From the NCBI GenBank assembly GCA_944384505.1, contig CALWTQ010000002.1, positions 1 through 64,000 of the forward strand: 64,000 nucleotides of DNA. The letters run 5' to 3'. Each line of letters opens with the position of its first letter. The stretch's first letter is position 1. Below, one piece after another: positions 35,654 to 44,522 of the stretch. The notes below the pieces were generated by a model. It worked only from the letters and a program-made list of their open reading frames with translations, had not been told where the DNA came from and ran no database searches. The stretch comes from an uncultured Mediterraneibacter sp. (GTDB lineage Bacteria; Bacillota; Clostridia; Lachnospirales; Lachnospiraceae). Both the position numbers and the translations under genes were made by a program.

Positions 35654-35754
35654 CAGCATCGCCTCTTTCATGTAAAATATAACACGGAAATGAGGTATCG
35701 GCAACTTTTTGGAAACTTTATTTCCCATGCGGCAGCTCTGTTTCTGACAGTTAA

Positions 35755-36588
35755 TTATTCCTCCGGTTTCAGCGGCCCATAGAAATAGGACGCCGTAGCG
35801 CCGCCATCGATCAAGAAATCTGCCCCAGTGATAAATGCTCCTTTATCGCTCATGAGAAGCTCCGCCACATTTGCAACTTCATCTGCAGTTCCCGGACGTC
35901 CCGCCGGGCATTTCGCGAACATGTTTTTATAGAAATCACCGCGCGGTCCGTTAAATTCATCAATTGCCAGCGGCGTCACAATGATTCCCGGAGAAATGGA
36001 ATTGATCCGGGCGCCTCTCTCACCCCACTTCACAGACTCCGCCATAACACGTTTCTCATTGCAGCGTTTTGCCATCTGATATGCATGCAGCGTATCTTTG
36101 ATATTCTCCGGCTGAAGGATATTCAGATTCAGAAGCTCTTCTGTGGGCGTACATGCAAGCTGTTCATCCTCCTCCGGCGTCAGAGCCGGCATCCGGTGTC
36201 CGGACTGGCTGGAGATCGTCACACCAACGCCGCCTTCTCTGATCACCTTTCCCACTTCTTCCAGAAGCACTGCTGTTCCATAGAGATCTACTTTCAGGAT
36301 TGCTTCAACAGGCGCCTGGCTCGGCGAAACACCGGCGGCATTCACCAACATGGTGATATCGCCATACTCCTGCGCTTTTGCAATCAGATTTTTAATAGAT
36401 TCTCTGGAAGAAAGATCCATCTCCATCGCTTCCACGTCAAATCCCGCGTCATTCATGATCTTTGCAATAGCCTGCGCGTTCTCCGGTTTCTTATCCCCGA
36501 TCACGATCTTCATTCCATAACCCATACGGCGGGCAATAGCCATACCGATCTGACCTGCTCCTGTTAAAATCATTACATCTTTTTTCAT
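35755..36588 (-). CDS. Short-chain dehydrogenase/reductase
   Basis: 277-residue SDR. The cofactor motif is LTGAGQIGMAIARRMG, NAAGVS and the catalytic Ser/Tyr/Lys lie in TISSQSGHRMP and YQMAKRC. The insert after the Ser loop (TPEEDEQLACTPTEELLNLNILQPENIKDTLHAY) is longer than in the classical family. Substrate unknown. GAGGTG precedes the ATG, and the aldo/keto reductase gene follows it upstream on the same strand, so the two may form a small redox operon. Confidence 0.9.
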   Translation of the reverse strand: MKKDVMILTGAGQIGMAIARRMGYGMKIVIGDKKPENAQAIAKIMNDAGFDVEAMEMDLSSRESIKNLIAKAQEYGDITMLVNAAGVSPSQAPVEAILKVDLYGTAVLLEEVGKVIREGGVGVTISSQSGHRMPALTPEEDEQLACTPTEELLNLNILQPENIKDTLHAYQMAKRCNEKRVMAESVKWGERGARINSISPGIIVTPLAIDEFNGPRGDFYKNMFAKCPAGRPGTADEVANVAELLMSDKGAFITGADFLIDGGATASYFYGPLKPEE

Positions 36589-36617
36589 GATCCATACACC
36601 TCTTTCTTTAATGATAC

Positions 36618-37604
36618 TTATCTGTGTCCCCCGAAAACCTGTGACATGGTCATATGATCAAGAGCGTCATCAATTTGCGCCACTTCCTCTTTGGTCAGTT
36701 CAATCTCTGCCGCGCCCAGATTTTCCTGCAGTCTTGATAACTTTCTCGACCCGGGGATCGGTACGATATATGGCCGCTTTGCCAGCATCCACGCAAGGGA
36801 GATCTGCGCCGGCGTCGCGTCTTTCTCCTTCGCTTTAGTCCGGATCAGATCCAGCAGATCCGCGTTCTGTTCCACCCCTTCTTTCGTAAACTGGGGCATA
36901 CTGCTCCTGAAATCTGCCGGGCTCTGCTCAAACTGAGAGGTATCCCGGTAGCAGGCCGTAAGGAATCCGTTGGCGAGTGGGCTGAACGCCACAAAGCCAA
37001 TCTGCAGCTCTTCCAGTACAAGGAACAGCTCTTCATAATCCCGGTACATCATGGAGAGCCTGTTCTGGATCGCCGTCACCGGGCATACCTTATGGGCTCT
37101 TCGAAGATATTCCTCATCCACTTCGGAAATTCCCCAGTGCAGAATCTTTCCTTCTTTGATCAGCTCTGACATAGCTCCTGCTACTTCCTCCGGTTCCACT
37201 TTCGGATCAATCCTGTGCTGATAATACAAGTCGATATGGTCTGTCTGCAGTTTTTTCAGGCTGCCCTCCACGGATTTCCGGATTGTCTCCGGGCGGCTGT
37301 CCATCTCCAGATGATCGCCCTTATGCTGCACACCGCACTTTGTGGCCAGGACGATCTTTTCACGATAGGGCTTCAATGCCTGCCCCACAAGTTCCTCGTT
37401 GTAGGCAGTACTCCCGTCCGGGTTCACTCCGGTATAGCATTCTGCAGTGTCAAACAATGTATACCCCATGTCCACCGCCTGAGCCAGCAGCTCTGTCATC
37501 ACCTTTACATCCGCCGGCGCGCCGGATGCATGTGTCATCCCCATGCATCCCAGACCGACAGCGGATACTTTCAGATCTTTTCCAAGAATTCTGGTCTTCA
37601 TCAT
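36618..37604 (-). CDS. Aldo/keto reductase
   Basis: 328-residue NADPH-dependent aldo/keto reductase of the YakC/AKR13-like group. Landmarks are GLGCMGMTHASG, the Asp/Tyr active-site segment LFDTAECYTG, the Lys in LATKCGVQ, His in YYQHRID, and the cofactor segment PIPGSRKLSRLQENLGA. It sits 38 bases after the flavodoxin stop and 30 bases before the SDR. Two adjoining ATG codons could both serve as start, with GGAGG before them. Confidence 0.92.
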   Translation of the reverse strand: MMKTRILGKDLKVSAVGLGCMGMTHASGAPADVKVMTELLAQAVDMGYTLFDTAECYTGVNPDGSTAYNEELVGQALKPYREKIVLATKCGVQHKGDHLEMDSRPETIRKSVEGSLKKLQTDHIDLYYQHRIDPKVEPEEVAGAMSELIKEGKILHWGISEVDEEYLRRAHKVCPVTAIQNRLSMMYRDYEELFLVLEELQIGFVAFSPLANGFLTACYRDTSQFEQSPADFRSSMPQFTKEGVEQNADLLDLIRTKAKEKDATPAQISLAWMLAKRPYIVPIPGSRKLSRLQENLGAAEIELTKEEVAQIDDALDHMTMSQVFGGHR

Positions 37605-37641
37605 CTATTCCTCCGTTATTGTTCTGAAGCGGTTCTATGTA

Positions 37642-38157
37642 TTACATCATTTTTCTGACCCAGGCCTCAACTTTGGAGCGGGACTGCGCTGCCTCGGCGC
37701 CATGGATGGAGAGTCCGCTCTTGACATCCGCGCCTTTGCAGATCTTCTTCAGATCTCTCTCGCTTCCGCCCATTCCGCTTCCCTCATTCGTGCAGAACGG
37801 GATGACTTTCTTTCCTGCCAGATCATAGTGCTCCAGAAAAGTAAACATTACCATCGGCATGGTTCCCCACCAGTTCGGATAACCTACATAAATCGTGTCG
37901 TATTTCTCCAGATCATCCTTATACACCTTCACTTCCGGACGGTCTTTCCTGCGGAGTTCTTCCTTCGCCTCATCAATGCATGCATAATAATCCGCCGGAT
38001 AGATCTTTACAGTATCCACCTCAAACAGATCCCCTCCTGTTATGTCTGCGATCATCTCTGCCACGATCTCTGTATTTCCTTTGGAAAGATTTTTAATGCT
38101 GCCATTCCAGTAGTTCTCGCCTTTGCGGGAATAATATACGATTAATGTATCGCTCAT
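37642..38157 (-). CDS. Flavodoxin family protein (flavodoxin_4)
   Basis: 171 residues from the ATG at 38157 (GGAGG 8 bases before). The FMN phosphate loop is YYSRKGENYWNGSIKNLSKGNTE, followed by the flavodoxin_4 signature PADYYACIDEAKEEL and VGYPNWWGTMPM. Its relatives at 47.3 and 49.9 kb share this plan. It may pass electrons to, or act with, the aldo/keto reductase that follows. Soluble, cytoplasmic. Confidence 0.9.
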   Translation of the reverse strand: MSDTLIVYYSRKGENYWNGSIKNLSKGNTEIVAEMIADITGGDLFEVDTVKIYPADYYACIDEAKEELRRKDRPEVKVYKDDLEKYDTIYVGYPNWWGTMPMVMFTFLEHYDLAGKKVIPFCTNEGSGMGGSERDLKKICKGADVKSGLSIHGAEAAQSRSKVEAWVRKMM

Positions 38158-38187
38158 CCTTAATTCCTCCACTTCTTTTTCTGTTAT

Positions 38188-38790
38188 CTATTTTAAATTT
38201 ATTTTACAAGTTATCAATTTCAATTTTAGATGGAAATGATTAGTAAAACTTATGCGAAAATCATAATATGTAAATTTTGTATATGTATAATCGATTAATA
38301 ATATACTGCAAAAGCCAGCGGTTAACCCCACTGACTCAGACTGTAGACAAAGTTGGTGCCGGAGCTTAGCTCCAGCACCATTCTTTTTGTAAAAATACAA
38401 ACTCCCATATTTTTTGTAAAGAAATCCATGCTGTTCTTTTGCACTTCCAAATAATCTCCCAATGGTTTCTTTTCTCAACATATAAATCTCTTGTTGATAA
38501 CTGCAATAGAAAAGCCCCGGTGTGAACCGGGAACTTTCTCCACAGTCTGACACCCTCTCAGGTCTCTTTTCTTTGGTATTCAGATAGACATTTTGGGCAA
38601 TATTCTCTTTATACAGGAGTTCCGGTCCGTCTCCATACGGGATGATAATTCCCTTTCCTGAGCTTTTCTTATAATTTGTTCCCATATACAGGCCATAGTC
38701 CAGTGTTTTTTAGCCTGTGTGTTCCATGAACTGATAAAGGTTTCCTGTTTGTTTGAGTTTTGTTTCTATATTATTAATTTCTGCTCATTA
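38188..38790. other. Gap with an unrecognised frame and a hairpin
   Basis: A 165-codon minus-strand frame (38188-38685, starting MGTNYKKSSGKG) spans most of this gap. It has no ribosome binding site, its middle runs straight through the hairpin at 38355-38379, and its end is low-complexity, so at best its first ~95 residues are a remnant of some gene I cannot identify. The rest holds the flavodoxin promoter. Confidence 0.4.
38355..38379 (+). terminator. Strong hairpin inside the gap
   Basis: GGTGCCGGAGC / GCTCCAGCACC with a 3-base loop and one mismatch, followed on the plus strand by ATTCTTTTTG. The T tract points to plus-strand termination, yet no plus-strand gene lies upstream for several kilobases; it may be left from a lost gene. 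Confidence 0.6.
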
Positions 38791-39669
38791 TTCCTTTTTG
38801 TTTTGTCTTAACTGCCGGGTGGAATGGATCATCATAAAAATGCCCATCCCGATAACGATTACACAGACGCCGGCTCCTGTAGATCCTGTCATGATTTGAC
38901 GGAAATATGGGGAGGTAATCCCTGTATCAAACTGACTCAGCATGGCAGTCTCCAGTGAAAGCATGGAAACCAGCGCTGCGGCAAGGCTGACTTTTCTTGC
39001 AGCTGACATGACGGGGCTGTGATATTTCCGGTAGCGAACCACATTGACCACTGCCATGATTGTGATATAAAAAGTGTACAGCGCCATCACATAGATCAGG
39101 ACTCCCTCATATTCAAATCCCTCATTCAGAGTAACTGCCAGGATCACCAGTCCGGCAAGAGCCAGATTCATGATCACCAGGATCACTCCACACAGCCGAT
39201 ACCGCCTCCACTCAGCTGTCAGGTTCTCCTCGAATCCATATCTGTGTGCATATCTTACTAACAGGAAGCGCATGATAGACAGACAGATATAATAAGCCGC
39301 CAGAGACCCAAACCAGGGCGAATGGTAACAGATCCCTGTGACAGCGTTGACTACGGTATACAGGAAATTGACGGCAAAAGAAGCGTAAAGGGACATCCGC
39401 ATTTTAAAAGGGATATCTTCCATATATTGACTGACGAAAGGATTCTTCTGGACCCTGCGGCTCCATTTCGGAATCCAGGGCACAACACGGATACATACGA
39501 TTATCAACGAGTACGCGGACACGACATAAGATACATATGCGACCGGGCTGTCATCCCCGGCGATCAGAAAGGCATATATCAGCAGACCTGCAGAGATCGG
39601 AACACTCAGGGCCACAACTACCGCTCCGGGAAACAAGAATCCGTACAAGAACTTAATGATATGCTTCAT
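38788..39669 (-). CDS. Polytopic membrane protein of unknown function
   Basis: About 293 residues from the ATG at 39669 (GGAGG 7 bases before). Seven or eight hydrophobic helices are arranged as pairs, separated by short charged loops such as PWIPKWSRRVQKNPFVSQYMED and RYAHRYGFEENLTAEWRRYR. I do not recognise a named family, and no transport or catalytic motif is clear. It stands alone between two gaps. Confidence 0.75.
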   Translation of the reverse strand: MKHIIKFLYGFLFPGAVVVALSVPISAGLLIYAFLIAGDDSPVAYVSYVVSAYSLIIVCIRVVPWIPKWSRRVQKNPFVSQYMEDIPFKMRMSLYASFAVNFLYTVVNAVTGICYHSPWFGSLAAYYICLSIMRFLLVRYAHRYGFEENLTAEWRRYRLCGVILVIMNLALAGLVILAVTLNEGFEYEGVLIYVMALYTFYITIMAVVNVVRYRKYHSPVMSAARKVSLAAALVSMLSLETAMLSQFDTGITSPYFRQIMTGSTGAGVCVIVIGMGIFMMIHSTRQLRQNKKE

Positions 39670-39818
39670 TGCTTTTCCTCCCTCGGTGATCATTATATAC
39701 TATAGATTATTTGTTAATGAAATGTTTGCCCGGGGATTTTAGTTATATAAAATCAGCAACGGCGGTATTTATGTAATACGGCCCACGCATTTCACTCATC
39801 TTTTTGCATGTGCATCGA

Positions 39819-40187
39819 TTATTGAGGCCGTCCGGCCTTTTTACTCGCCTCCACACTCTCCCTGGCAATTTTTTTACTGGCTTCTACACTTGCCTTACCA
39901 ATATCGTTTCCACCATTATGATATACAGGCTGTGCTGCCGTCTCTTTTGAAGATGCCGCGCGTGCCGCCTGCTCAGCAGCAAGCCGTTTCTTCGCGTCTT
40001 CCACGGATTCACCTTCTCTGGTCAGAAACTGATCCACAAATTTATCACTTATCCGATTGAACCCGTCTACAACACCGTTTTCAATCTTCTTATAACCACC
40101 AACAACGCCTTCCTCTATTTTCTTGTAGCCGCCTACAACGTTTTCCGCGATCTTTTCATTTACCTTTACTAATTTTGATTTTGCCAT
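39819..40187 (-). CDS. Small protein with tandem VVGGYKKIE repeats
   Basis: 122 residues from the ATG at 40187 (AGGAGG 9 bases before; the longer frame to 40226 has no support). The N-terminal part holds four 11-residue units: ENVVGGYKKIE, EGVVGGYKKIE, NGVVDGFNRIS, DKFVDQFLTRE. The C-terminal part is Ala/Lys/Glu-rich with a second small repeat (KASVEASKKIA, ESVEASKKAG). 11-residue periodicity suggests an amphipathic helix or coil like apolipoprotein or LEA-type proteins. Function unknown; a stress or envelope-associated helix is a guess. Confidence 0.75.
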   Translation of the reverse strand: MAKSKLVKVNEKIAENVVGGYKKIEEGVVGGYKKIENGVVDGFNRISDKFVDQFLTREGESVEDAKKRLAAEQAARAASSKETAAQPVYHNGGNDIGKASVEASKKIARESVEASKKAGRPQ

Positions 40188-40310
40188 TTCTAATTTCCTC
40201 CTAAAATAATTTATTATTTTTTCCACTTGATGACTGTATTGTAGAACGCCTTTGTTTCTGAATTCGTTCTATATTGTTTCTATATTATTAATTAAATCAT
40301 AAGTTGTTCT

Positions 40311-40421
40311 TTAAGCTTCCATTTTAGGAACAACGATCTTCTCTTTTCTCCGAAGTGCTTCTGAATATCCTTTCAGCGAAGCAAAAGGCTGAAACTGCTT
40401 TGCTCTCATCTCTCTGCTCAT
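40311..40421 (-). pseudogene. YolD-like N-terminal fragment
   Basis: 36-codon frame MSREMRAKQFQPFASLKGYS followed by EALRRKEKIVVPKMEA. It matches the opening of YolD-like proteins (RAKQFxPFxALKGxxEALRxKE), which normally run on for a further 60 or more residues. The ribosome site is weak. Either a truncated relic or a short stand-alone peptide. Confidence 0.55.
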
Positions 40422-40528
40422 CTTAACTCTGATTTCAAGCTGACTTTATAACCATAAAAGCGGACTAAAAGATCTCCCTCAATACAAAACTTCCGGCGTT
40501 TTAGCTGCCGCTCAAAGGAAAAAAGAAG

Positions 40529-40582
40529 AGACACCCCACAGAAAATTCAGGCCTGAAAAGCTTGAATTTTGTGGGAGTGTCT
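40529..40582 (-). terminator. Terminator of the TIGR04076 gene
   Basis: AGACACcCCACAgAAAATTCA pairs with TGAATTTTgTGGGagTGTCT. On the minus strand it is followed by CTTCTTTTTTCC. It lies 59 bases after the TIGR04076 stop. Confidence 0.75.
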
Positions 40583-40640
40583 CTTTCCCGCAGGTCAGGG
40601 GGCTAAAAATCGGTATTAACCGACAGCCTCCGATATGTAT

Positions 40641-41051
40641 TTAGCCTGTATAGGCATCATCCACACTGTTTTTAAAATTCTGTTTTTCAAGCCACTCTTT
40701 CTCCTCCTCTGTTTCAGGAATATCAATCCTTTCAATCTTAAAGATCACTGGCCTTGTACCGTCATTACAGCATGCGATCATCATTCTGTCGTCATTGGTC
40801 CACTTGCGCATGATGGAACCGCCCTGCAGGGCTGCATACACATACCTGCTGATGGCATCCCACGCTTCGCCGCAGAACTTTCCGTTCATCAAATGATAAA
40901 AATCATCCTGCTCATTTGTTCTTTTTAAAACGAATGTATCTCCTGCCTTAAAAAACGGACATGGCCCTGATTTTGGATCTGCAAGATATTTTTCCTGATA
41001 ATCAGGGAATACTTTTGTCTCCAACACTGTTATTCTACACTCGTACTGCAT
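40641..41051 (-). CDS. TIGR04076 family protein
   Basis: 136-residue protein with the family landmarks GPCPFFKAGDTF, FCGEAWDAISRYVYAALQGGS and IACCNDGTRPVIFKIERI. Function unknown. The conserved cysteines (GPCP, FCGEAW, ACCNDG) suggest a metal or redox site. It is divergent from a Crp/Fnr-type regulator, which may control it. AGGAGG precedes the ATG. Confidence 0.88.
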   Translation of the reverse strand: MQYECRITVLETKVFPDYQEKYLADPKSGPCPFFKAGDTFVLKRTNEQDDFYHLMNGKFCGEAWDAISRYVYAALQGGSIMRKWTNDDRMMIACCNDGTRPVIFKIERIDIPETEEEKEWLEKQNFKNSVDDAYTG

Positions 41052-41158
41052 AAATAATTACCTCCTGAATATATCTTACTTTTCTTCCATTATAATCCGC
41101 TTTTGGCTTCCGTTATATTTCAAATGATATCTATAAGCAGTGTTTCTATCTTTTTCTG

Positions 41159-41188
41159 TTGCAGACAGACAAAACAGCCTGATAAAAT
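41159..41188 (+). promoter_or_regulatory. Candidate promoter of the Crp/Fnr-type gene
   Basis: TTGCAG and TAAAAT with 18 bases between, about 30 bases before the gene's start codon, in the divergent gap. Confidence 0.4.
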
Positions 41189-41222
41189 AGAAGAAAACTT
41201 GTGATAGGAGCAATTGCGTTTT

Positions 41223-41903
41223 ATGTACAGGCTGGTCATGTCAAAATACTACTTTGAGGGCGACTTTCTGGAATTTGAAAACTTCATACTTCAGCATACA
41301 TGCGTCCGAAAGAGTTATAAAAAAGGGGATGTCCTGAGCGCTCAGAGCGAAACACTAAAATATGGCTATTATATCAAAAGCGGCATCATGAAGCTGTCCA
41401 TCGGCCATGAATGCGGCAAGGAGAAGATTGTTGCTCTGTTCGGTCCCGGATCATTATTCCCACTTGGAATGGATCATCATTACTATGATATGGAATACGC
41501 GATGGTGGAACAGGCATATACAGAGGTTGAGGCATATGAATTCGATTACCGCGTTCTAAGAGAGATGTTCCTTGCCAATCAGGATCTGGGGCTGAAAATG
41601 ATGGAACATTACTGCGATTTTACCAGCTATCTGTTTTTTGAGATTGCCTCCCTGTCCAGTGACAATTCTCTTTCAAAAGTGAGCAACGTACTGTATGGAC
41701 TTATGAACACTTCACTCTGCAGAGACCATACACTGCGGATCAGTCAGGATGATATCACTGAACTGAGCGGCATCTCAAAAATACAGGTGGCAAGGGTCTA
41801 TCAGTTACTCCGTAACGAAAATGTGATACAGACCTCACGGGGGAAGATCCGCATCCTCGCCCCTGAAAAACTACAGTCCTACTGTTCCTATGAAGAACTA
41901 TAA
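41223..41903 (+). CDS. Crp/Fnr-family transcriptional regulator
   Basis: 226 residues from the ATG at 41223; a TTG at 41214 and an ATG at 41238 are alternatives, with AGGAG lying between 3 and 12 bases before the first two. The cyclic-nucleotide-binding fold covers about 15-145, and a C-terminal winged helix reads ISQDDITELSGISKIQVARVYQLLRNENVI. The cAMP-contact glycine/arginine motif is absent and there is no FNR-type cysteine cluster, so the effector is unknown. Divergent from TIGR04076. Confidence 0.85.
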   Translation: MYRLVMSKYYFEGDFLEFENFILQHTCVRKSYKKGDVLSAQSETLKYGYYIKSGIMKLSIGHECGKEKIVALFGPGSLFPLGMDHHYYDMEYAMVEQAYTEVEAYEFDYRVLREMFLANQDLGLKMMEHYCDFTSYLFFEIASLSSDNSLSKVSNVLYGLMNTSLCRDHTLRISQDDITELSGISKIQVARVYQLLRNENVIQTSRGKIRILAPEKLQSYCSYEEL

Positions 41904-42515
41904 AGAAGTGCTGTCGTGGTCTTCATCCACGATTGCAAACACGCGGGCAGGGAAACTTGCCATTGCTACTCGGATCGGCACTACATACAGACGGGCGCCC
42001 TTATCGGGGAGCTGACCGAGATTGATCATATCTTCGCAGATTACGGAGAGATGACTGAGTTCATGTCCGCTGTGACACAGGACGGCGGCTCCTTCCAGAT
42101 CCTCGTCTGCCAGCTTCTGAAAATCATCAATATCAAAGCAGCCTTTTCGAGCGTCAAGATGTATCACATATGCAGCCAGATCAATCAGCTTTTCCAGAGG
42201 AATATCACCGATCTTATATCCGTCCTCAAAACGGTGATAAGGCGCATCGATATAAGTACCGCTGATATTGACCATTTTGATCTGATCCAGCGCAATGACC
42301 ATTGTATCTTCTGTCATGGATTCGGACAGGGCGAAAGCGCCTCCGTCCGGTCCCAGGATAATTCCGGGAAAATTTGCCGGGTCTGCGCCAATCAGATCAT
42401 AGACAGGAGATATGACCGGAGTAAGAATATTTCCCAGCAACGGGGCAAAACACATGATGCCGACCAGAAAGAAAACCGCGATGATATAAATAATCACCGT
42501 ATTAATCTGACTCAT
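41898..42515 (-). pseudogene. Chimera of EutH-like and cyclase-family remains
   Basis: An open 205-codon frame that joins pieces of two unrelated genes. Residues ~1-70 match the ethanolamine permease EutH (INTVIIYIIAVFFLVG, then FAPLLGNILTPVISPVYDLIGADP) with about 35 residues missing between them. Residues ~75-205 match the cyclase/kynurenine-formamidase family (VNISGTYIDAPYHRFEDG, then NLGQLPDKGARLYVVPIRV and FPARVFAIVDED) with the middle missing after AVLCHSGHE. No ribosome site precedes the ATG, and a hairpin sits immediately upstream. It overlaps the Crp-type gene's end by 6 bases. I regard it as fused gene decay rather than a working protein. Confidence 0.75.
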
Positions 42516-42518
42516 AAG

Positions 42519-42561
42519 AAAGGTGCTTCACAACAATTAATATATTGTGTGAAACACCTTT
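42519..42561 (-). terminator. Hairpin abutting the chimera start
   Basis: AAAGGTGcTTCACA pairs with TGTGAAaCACCTTT around a 26-base-pair-poor loop. It lies 3 bases from the ATG of the chimeric frame, which argues against active translation there, and probably ended a transcript from the right. Confidence 0.65.
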
Positions 42562-42874
42562 GTTTCAAAAAGCAGGAAAAACTGCTGCGCGTATGCTGCA
42601 GCGACCGGAAAGACAACTTTCCTCCTTCCTTTGACTGGTTTTTATCGATGCCAATGCTATCTAGGTAATACAGTAGCAGATAAATGTACGAATTTATATA
42701 TCAAATGATATATATCATATATTCTTTTCAATTTTACAGAAGAAGAACAACAGGTTTTTCTGTTTTTATTCTGCCAGCTGCTGTACATTACCTGGCGATA
42801 TCACACTGGGAGATGAGACAGCATCTACATCATCCTCAAGAATTGCATTGTCCGCCCATGAAAAGTAATCCTTA
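42562..42874. other. Gap between the chimera and the DUF362 gene
   Basis: About 310 bases. A plus-strand frame at 42684-43022 reaches into the DUF362 gene and is not convincing. AT-rich, with an imperfect palindrome (ATATATCAAATGATATATATCATATA) region around 42700. Nothing identifiable. Confidence 0.4.
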
Positions 42875-43762
42875 TCATTTATCCAGAGAGACAATCTCAT
42901 ACTCCCGGTTTCCCAGCCCGTGCTGTGCCGCTGCTTCTACTGTATGGATACCGTGTCGGGAATCCATACGCTCGATCAGCGCTTTCTTCCCTGGATCAGG
43001 AGAATTCACCACTGCGTCATAGCACGCCTGATCCACCGCAACAGGATCAACAGATGCAAAGATTCCAAGATCCGCCATCTCCGGCTCTGCCGGATGGGAG
43101 TCACAGTCGCAGTCCACACTCAGCCGGTTCGCCACATTGATATACAGCATATTTTCAGCTCCCTTATATGAGATCACAGCCTTGCACGCGTCCGCCATAG
43201 ACTCCAGGAAATGATCCTGAGGCGGCAGGTTGTTGAACAATTCCGCTGCTTCTGTAGTCACTCCCGCGGTATGGATATTGGTCTTTCCATGAGTAGACGC
43301 GATACCAATACTGATGTTCTTCAGTGCGCCGCCGAATCCTCCCATCGCGTGTCCTTTGAAATGGGACAGCACCAGGACAGAATCATAATCTGCAAAATGT
43401 TCTCCTACGATGTCTTTGTCCAGATGAAATCCGTTCTCTACCGGAATATCCATCTCGCCGAACTCATCCATGATATCGCAGGGAGCCATCGCCTTAAAAC
43501 CGTGATCCTCAATTGCTTTCCAGTGAAGTTTCGGATCCTGCCGCTGTCCGCCGTAAGCTGTACAGCATTCGATGATCGTACCGTCCAGCTTGTGGACCAG
43601 ATCTCCGATCAGTTCCGGATGAAGATAGTTGTGTCCGCCAGGCTCACCTGTGGAAATTTTCACGCCTACCTTCCCCTTCAGGTCTGTTCCAATGGCATTG
43701 TAGATCTTTATCAGGCTCTCCGATGTGATCTCTTTTGTAAAATATACTTTAGCCTTTTCCAT
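42875..43762 (-). CDS. DUF362 domain protein
   Basis: About 295 residues from the ATG at 43762 (AAGGTGG upstream). DUF362 hallmarks: VGVKISTGEPGGHNYL, IIECCTAYGGQR, VLSHFKGHAMGGFGGALKNISIG, and IFASVDPVAVDQACYD. This variant lacks the ferredoxin tail that many relatives have. Family members are often linked to Fe-S or metal handling, but their biochemistry is unknown. It lies 29-50 bases after the truncated aldo/keto reductase gene, likely same transcript. Confidence 0.88.
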   Translation of the reverse strand: MEKAKVYFTKEITSESLIKIYNAIGTDLKGKVGVKISTGEPGGHNYLHPELIGDLVHKLDGTIIECCTAYGGQRQDPKLHWKAIEDHGFKAMAPCDIMDEFGEMDIPVENGFHLDKDIVGEHFADYDSVLVLSHFKGHAMGGFGGALKNISIGIASTHGKTNIHTAGVTTEAAELFNNLPPQDHFLESMADACKAVISYKGAENMLYINVANRLSVDCDCDSHPAEPEMADLGIFASVDPVAVDQACYDAVVNSPDPGKKALIERMDSRHGIHTVEAAAQHGLGNREYEIVSLDK

Positions 43763-43814
43763 TATTTGTATCCACCTTTCTATCATTATAATTCAGTACG
43801 TAAGCAACTCCTGT

Positions 43815-44432
43815 TTATTTCTTCGTCGGAAAACTGCTGCCGGCCTCGAATTTCGCCGCCACATCCTGCAGATAATCTCTGATCGGAAGATGCTGGGGAC
43901 ATGCTTTTTCGCACTGTCCGCAGCCGATACAGTCGCTGGCTTTTCCGTGTTTCAGGCTGATGTTGTTGTAATAGACCGCCTGACTGGAAAAACTTCCGGT
44001 CGTCCGTGAAATGCTGTTGTACAGAGCGAAATACTGGGGAATCGCGATCTGCTTCGGACATCCGTGTGTACAGTAGGAACATGCGGTACACGGGATCGGA
44101 GTGTTTTTCTCAATAATCTCACGAACCTGATCGATGATCGCCAGCTGTTCATTGAAGATGCGCTCCATGTCTTCCGCATCTTTAAAGTCACGCAGCGGAA
44201 GTTTTGTGGCAAGTTCAAATCTGTCTCTCGGATGACGCTCCACAAGCGCTTTTTTCACTGCTTCCTCACAGTGATATCCGTGATATGTATATGCCGCGTC
44301 AAAATAAGTAAATCCCTGATCCATGTATGTGTCGAAAAGTTTCTCAATCAACGGGTAGTCAAATGATGCCGGATCATCCGCATTTGTAACAGGCAGTCTC
44401 ATACATCCGTAACCAAACTGATATTTTTCCAT
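43815..44432 (-). pseudogene. Ferredoxin-tailed aldo/keto reductase with its middle deleted
   Basis: Open frame of about 205 codons from the ATG at 44432. Residues ~1-85 are the first part of an aldo/keto reductase (FGYGCMRLPV, FTYFDAAYTYHGY, FELATKLPL). After RIFNEQL it jumps straight to the C-terminal segment VREIIEKNTPIPCTACSYCT, with a CxxCxxxC group, then CIGCGQCEKACP, a second [4Fe-4S] ligand set. The intact relative at 47.8 kb shows that about 180 residues, most of the TIM barrel, are missing in frame. The product cannot fold as a reductase; the ferredoxin part could still bind clusters. Confidence 0.8.
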
Positions 44433-44522
44433 TTTCCTCATCCTTTCTGCTGTTTTCTGTTTGTCTTACTGTCTTATATTTTACATCTCTGTCAGAAATC
44501 AACTCGTTATCATTCGTTTTAC

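Larger units (their letters stand above)
40227..40640. other. Gap with a YolD-like micro-ORF and a terminator
   Basis: 414 bases. It holds the YolD-like frame at 40311-40421 and the terminator at 40529-40582, listed separately. The remainder includes the promoter of the repeat protein. No other coding signal was seen. Confidence 0.5.

Noticed and set aside
38188..38685. 165-codon minus-strand frame after the flavodoxin gene
   Set aside because: No ribosome binding site, it reads through a strong terminator hairpin, and its tail is low-complexity; no family recognised. Mentioned only as a possible worn remnant.
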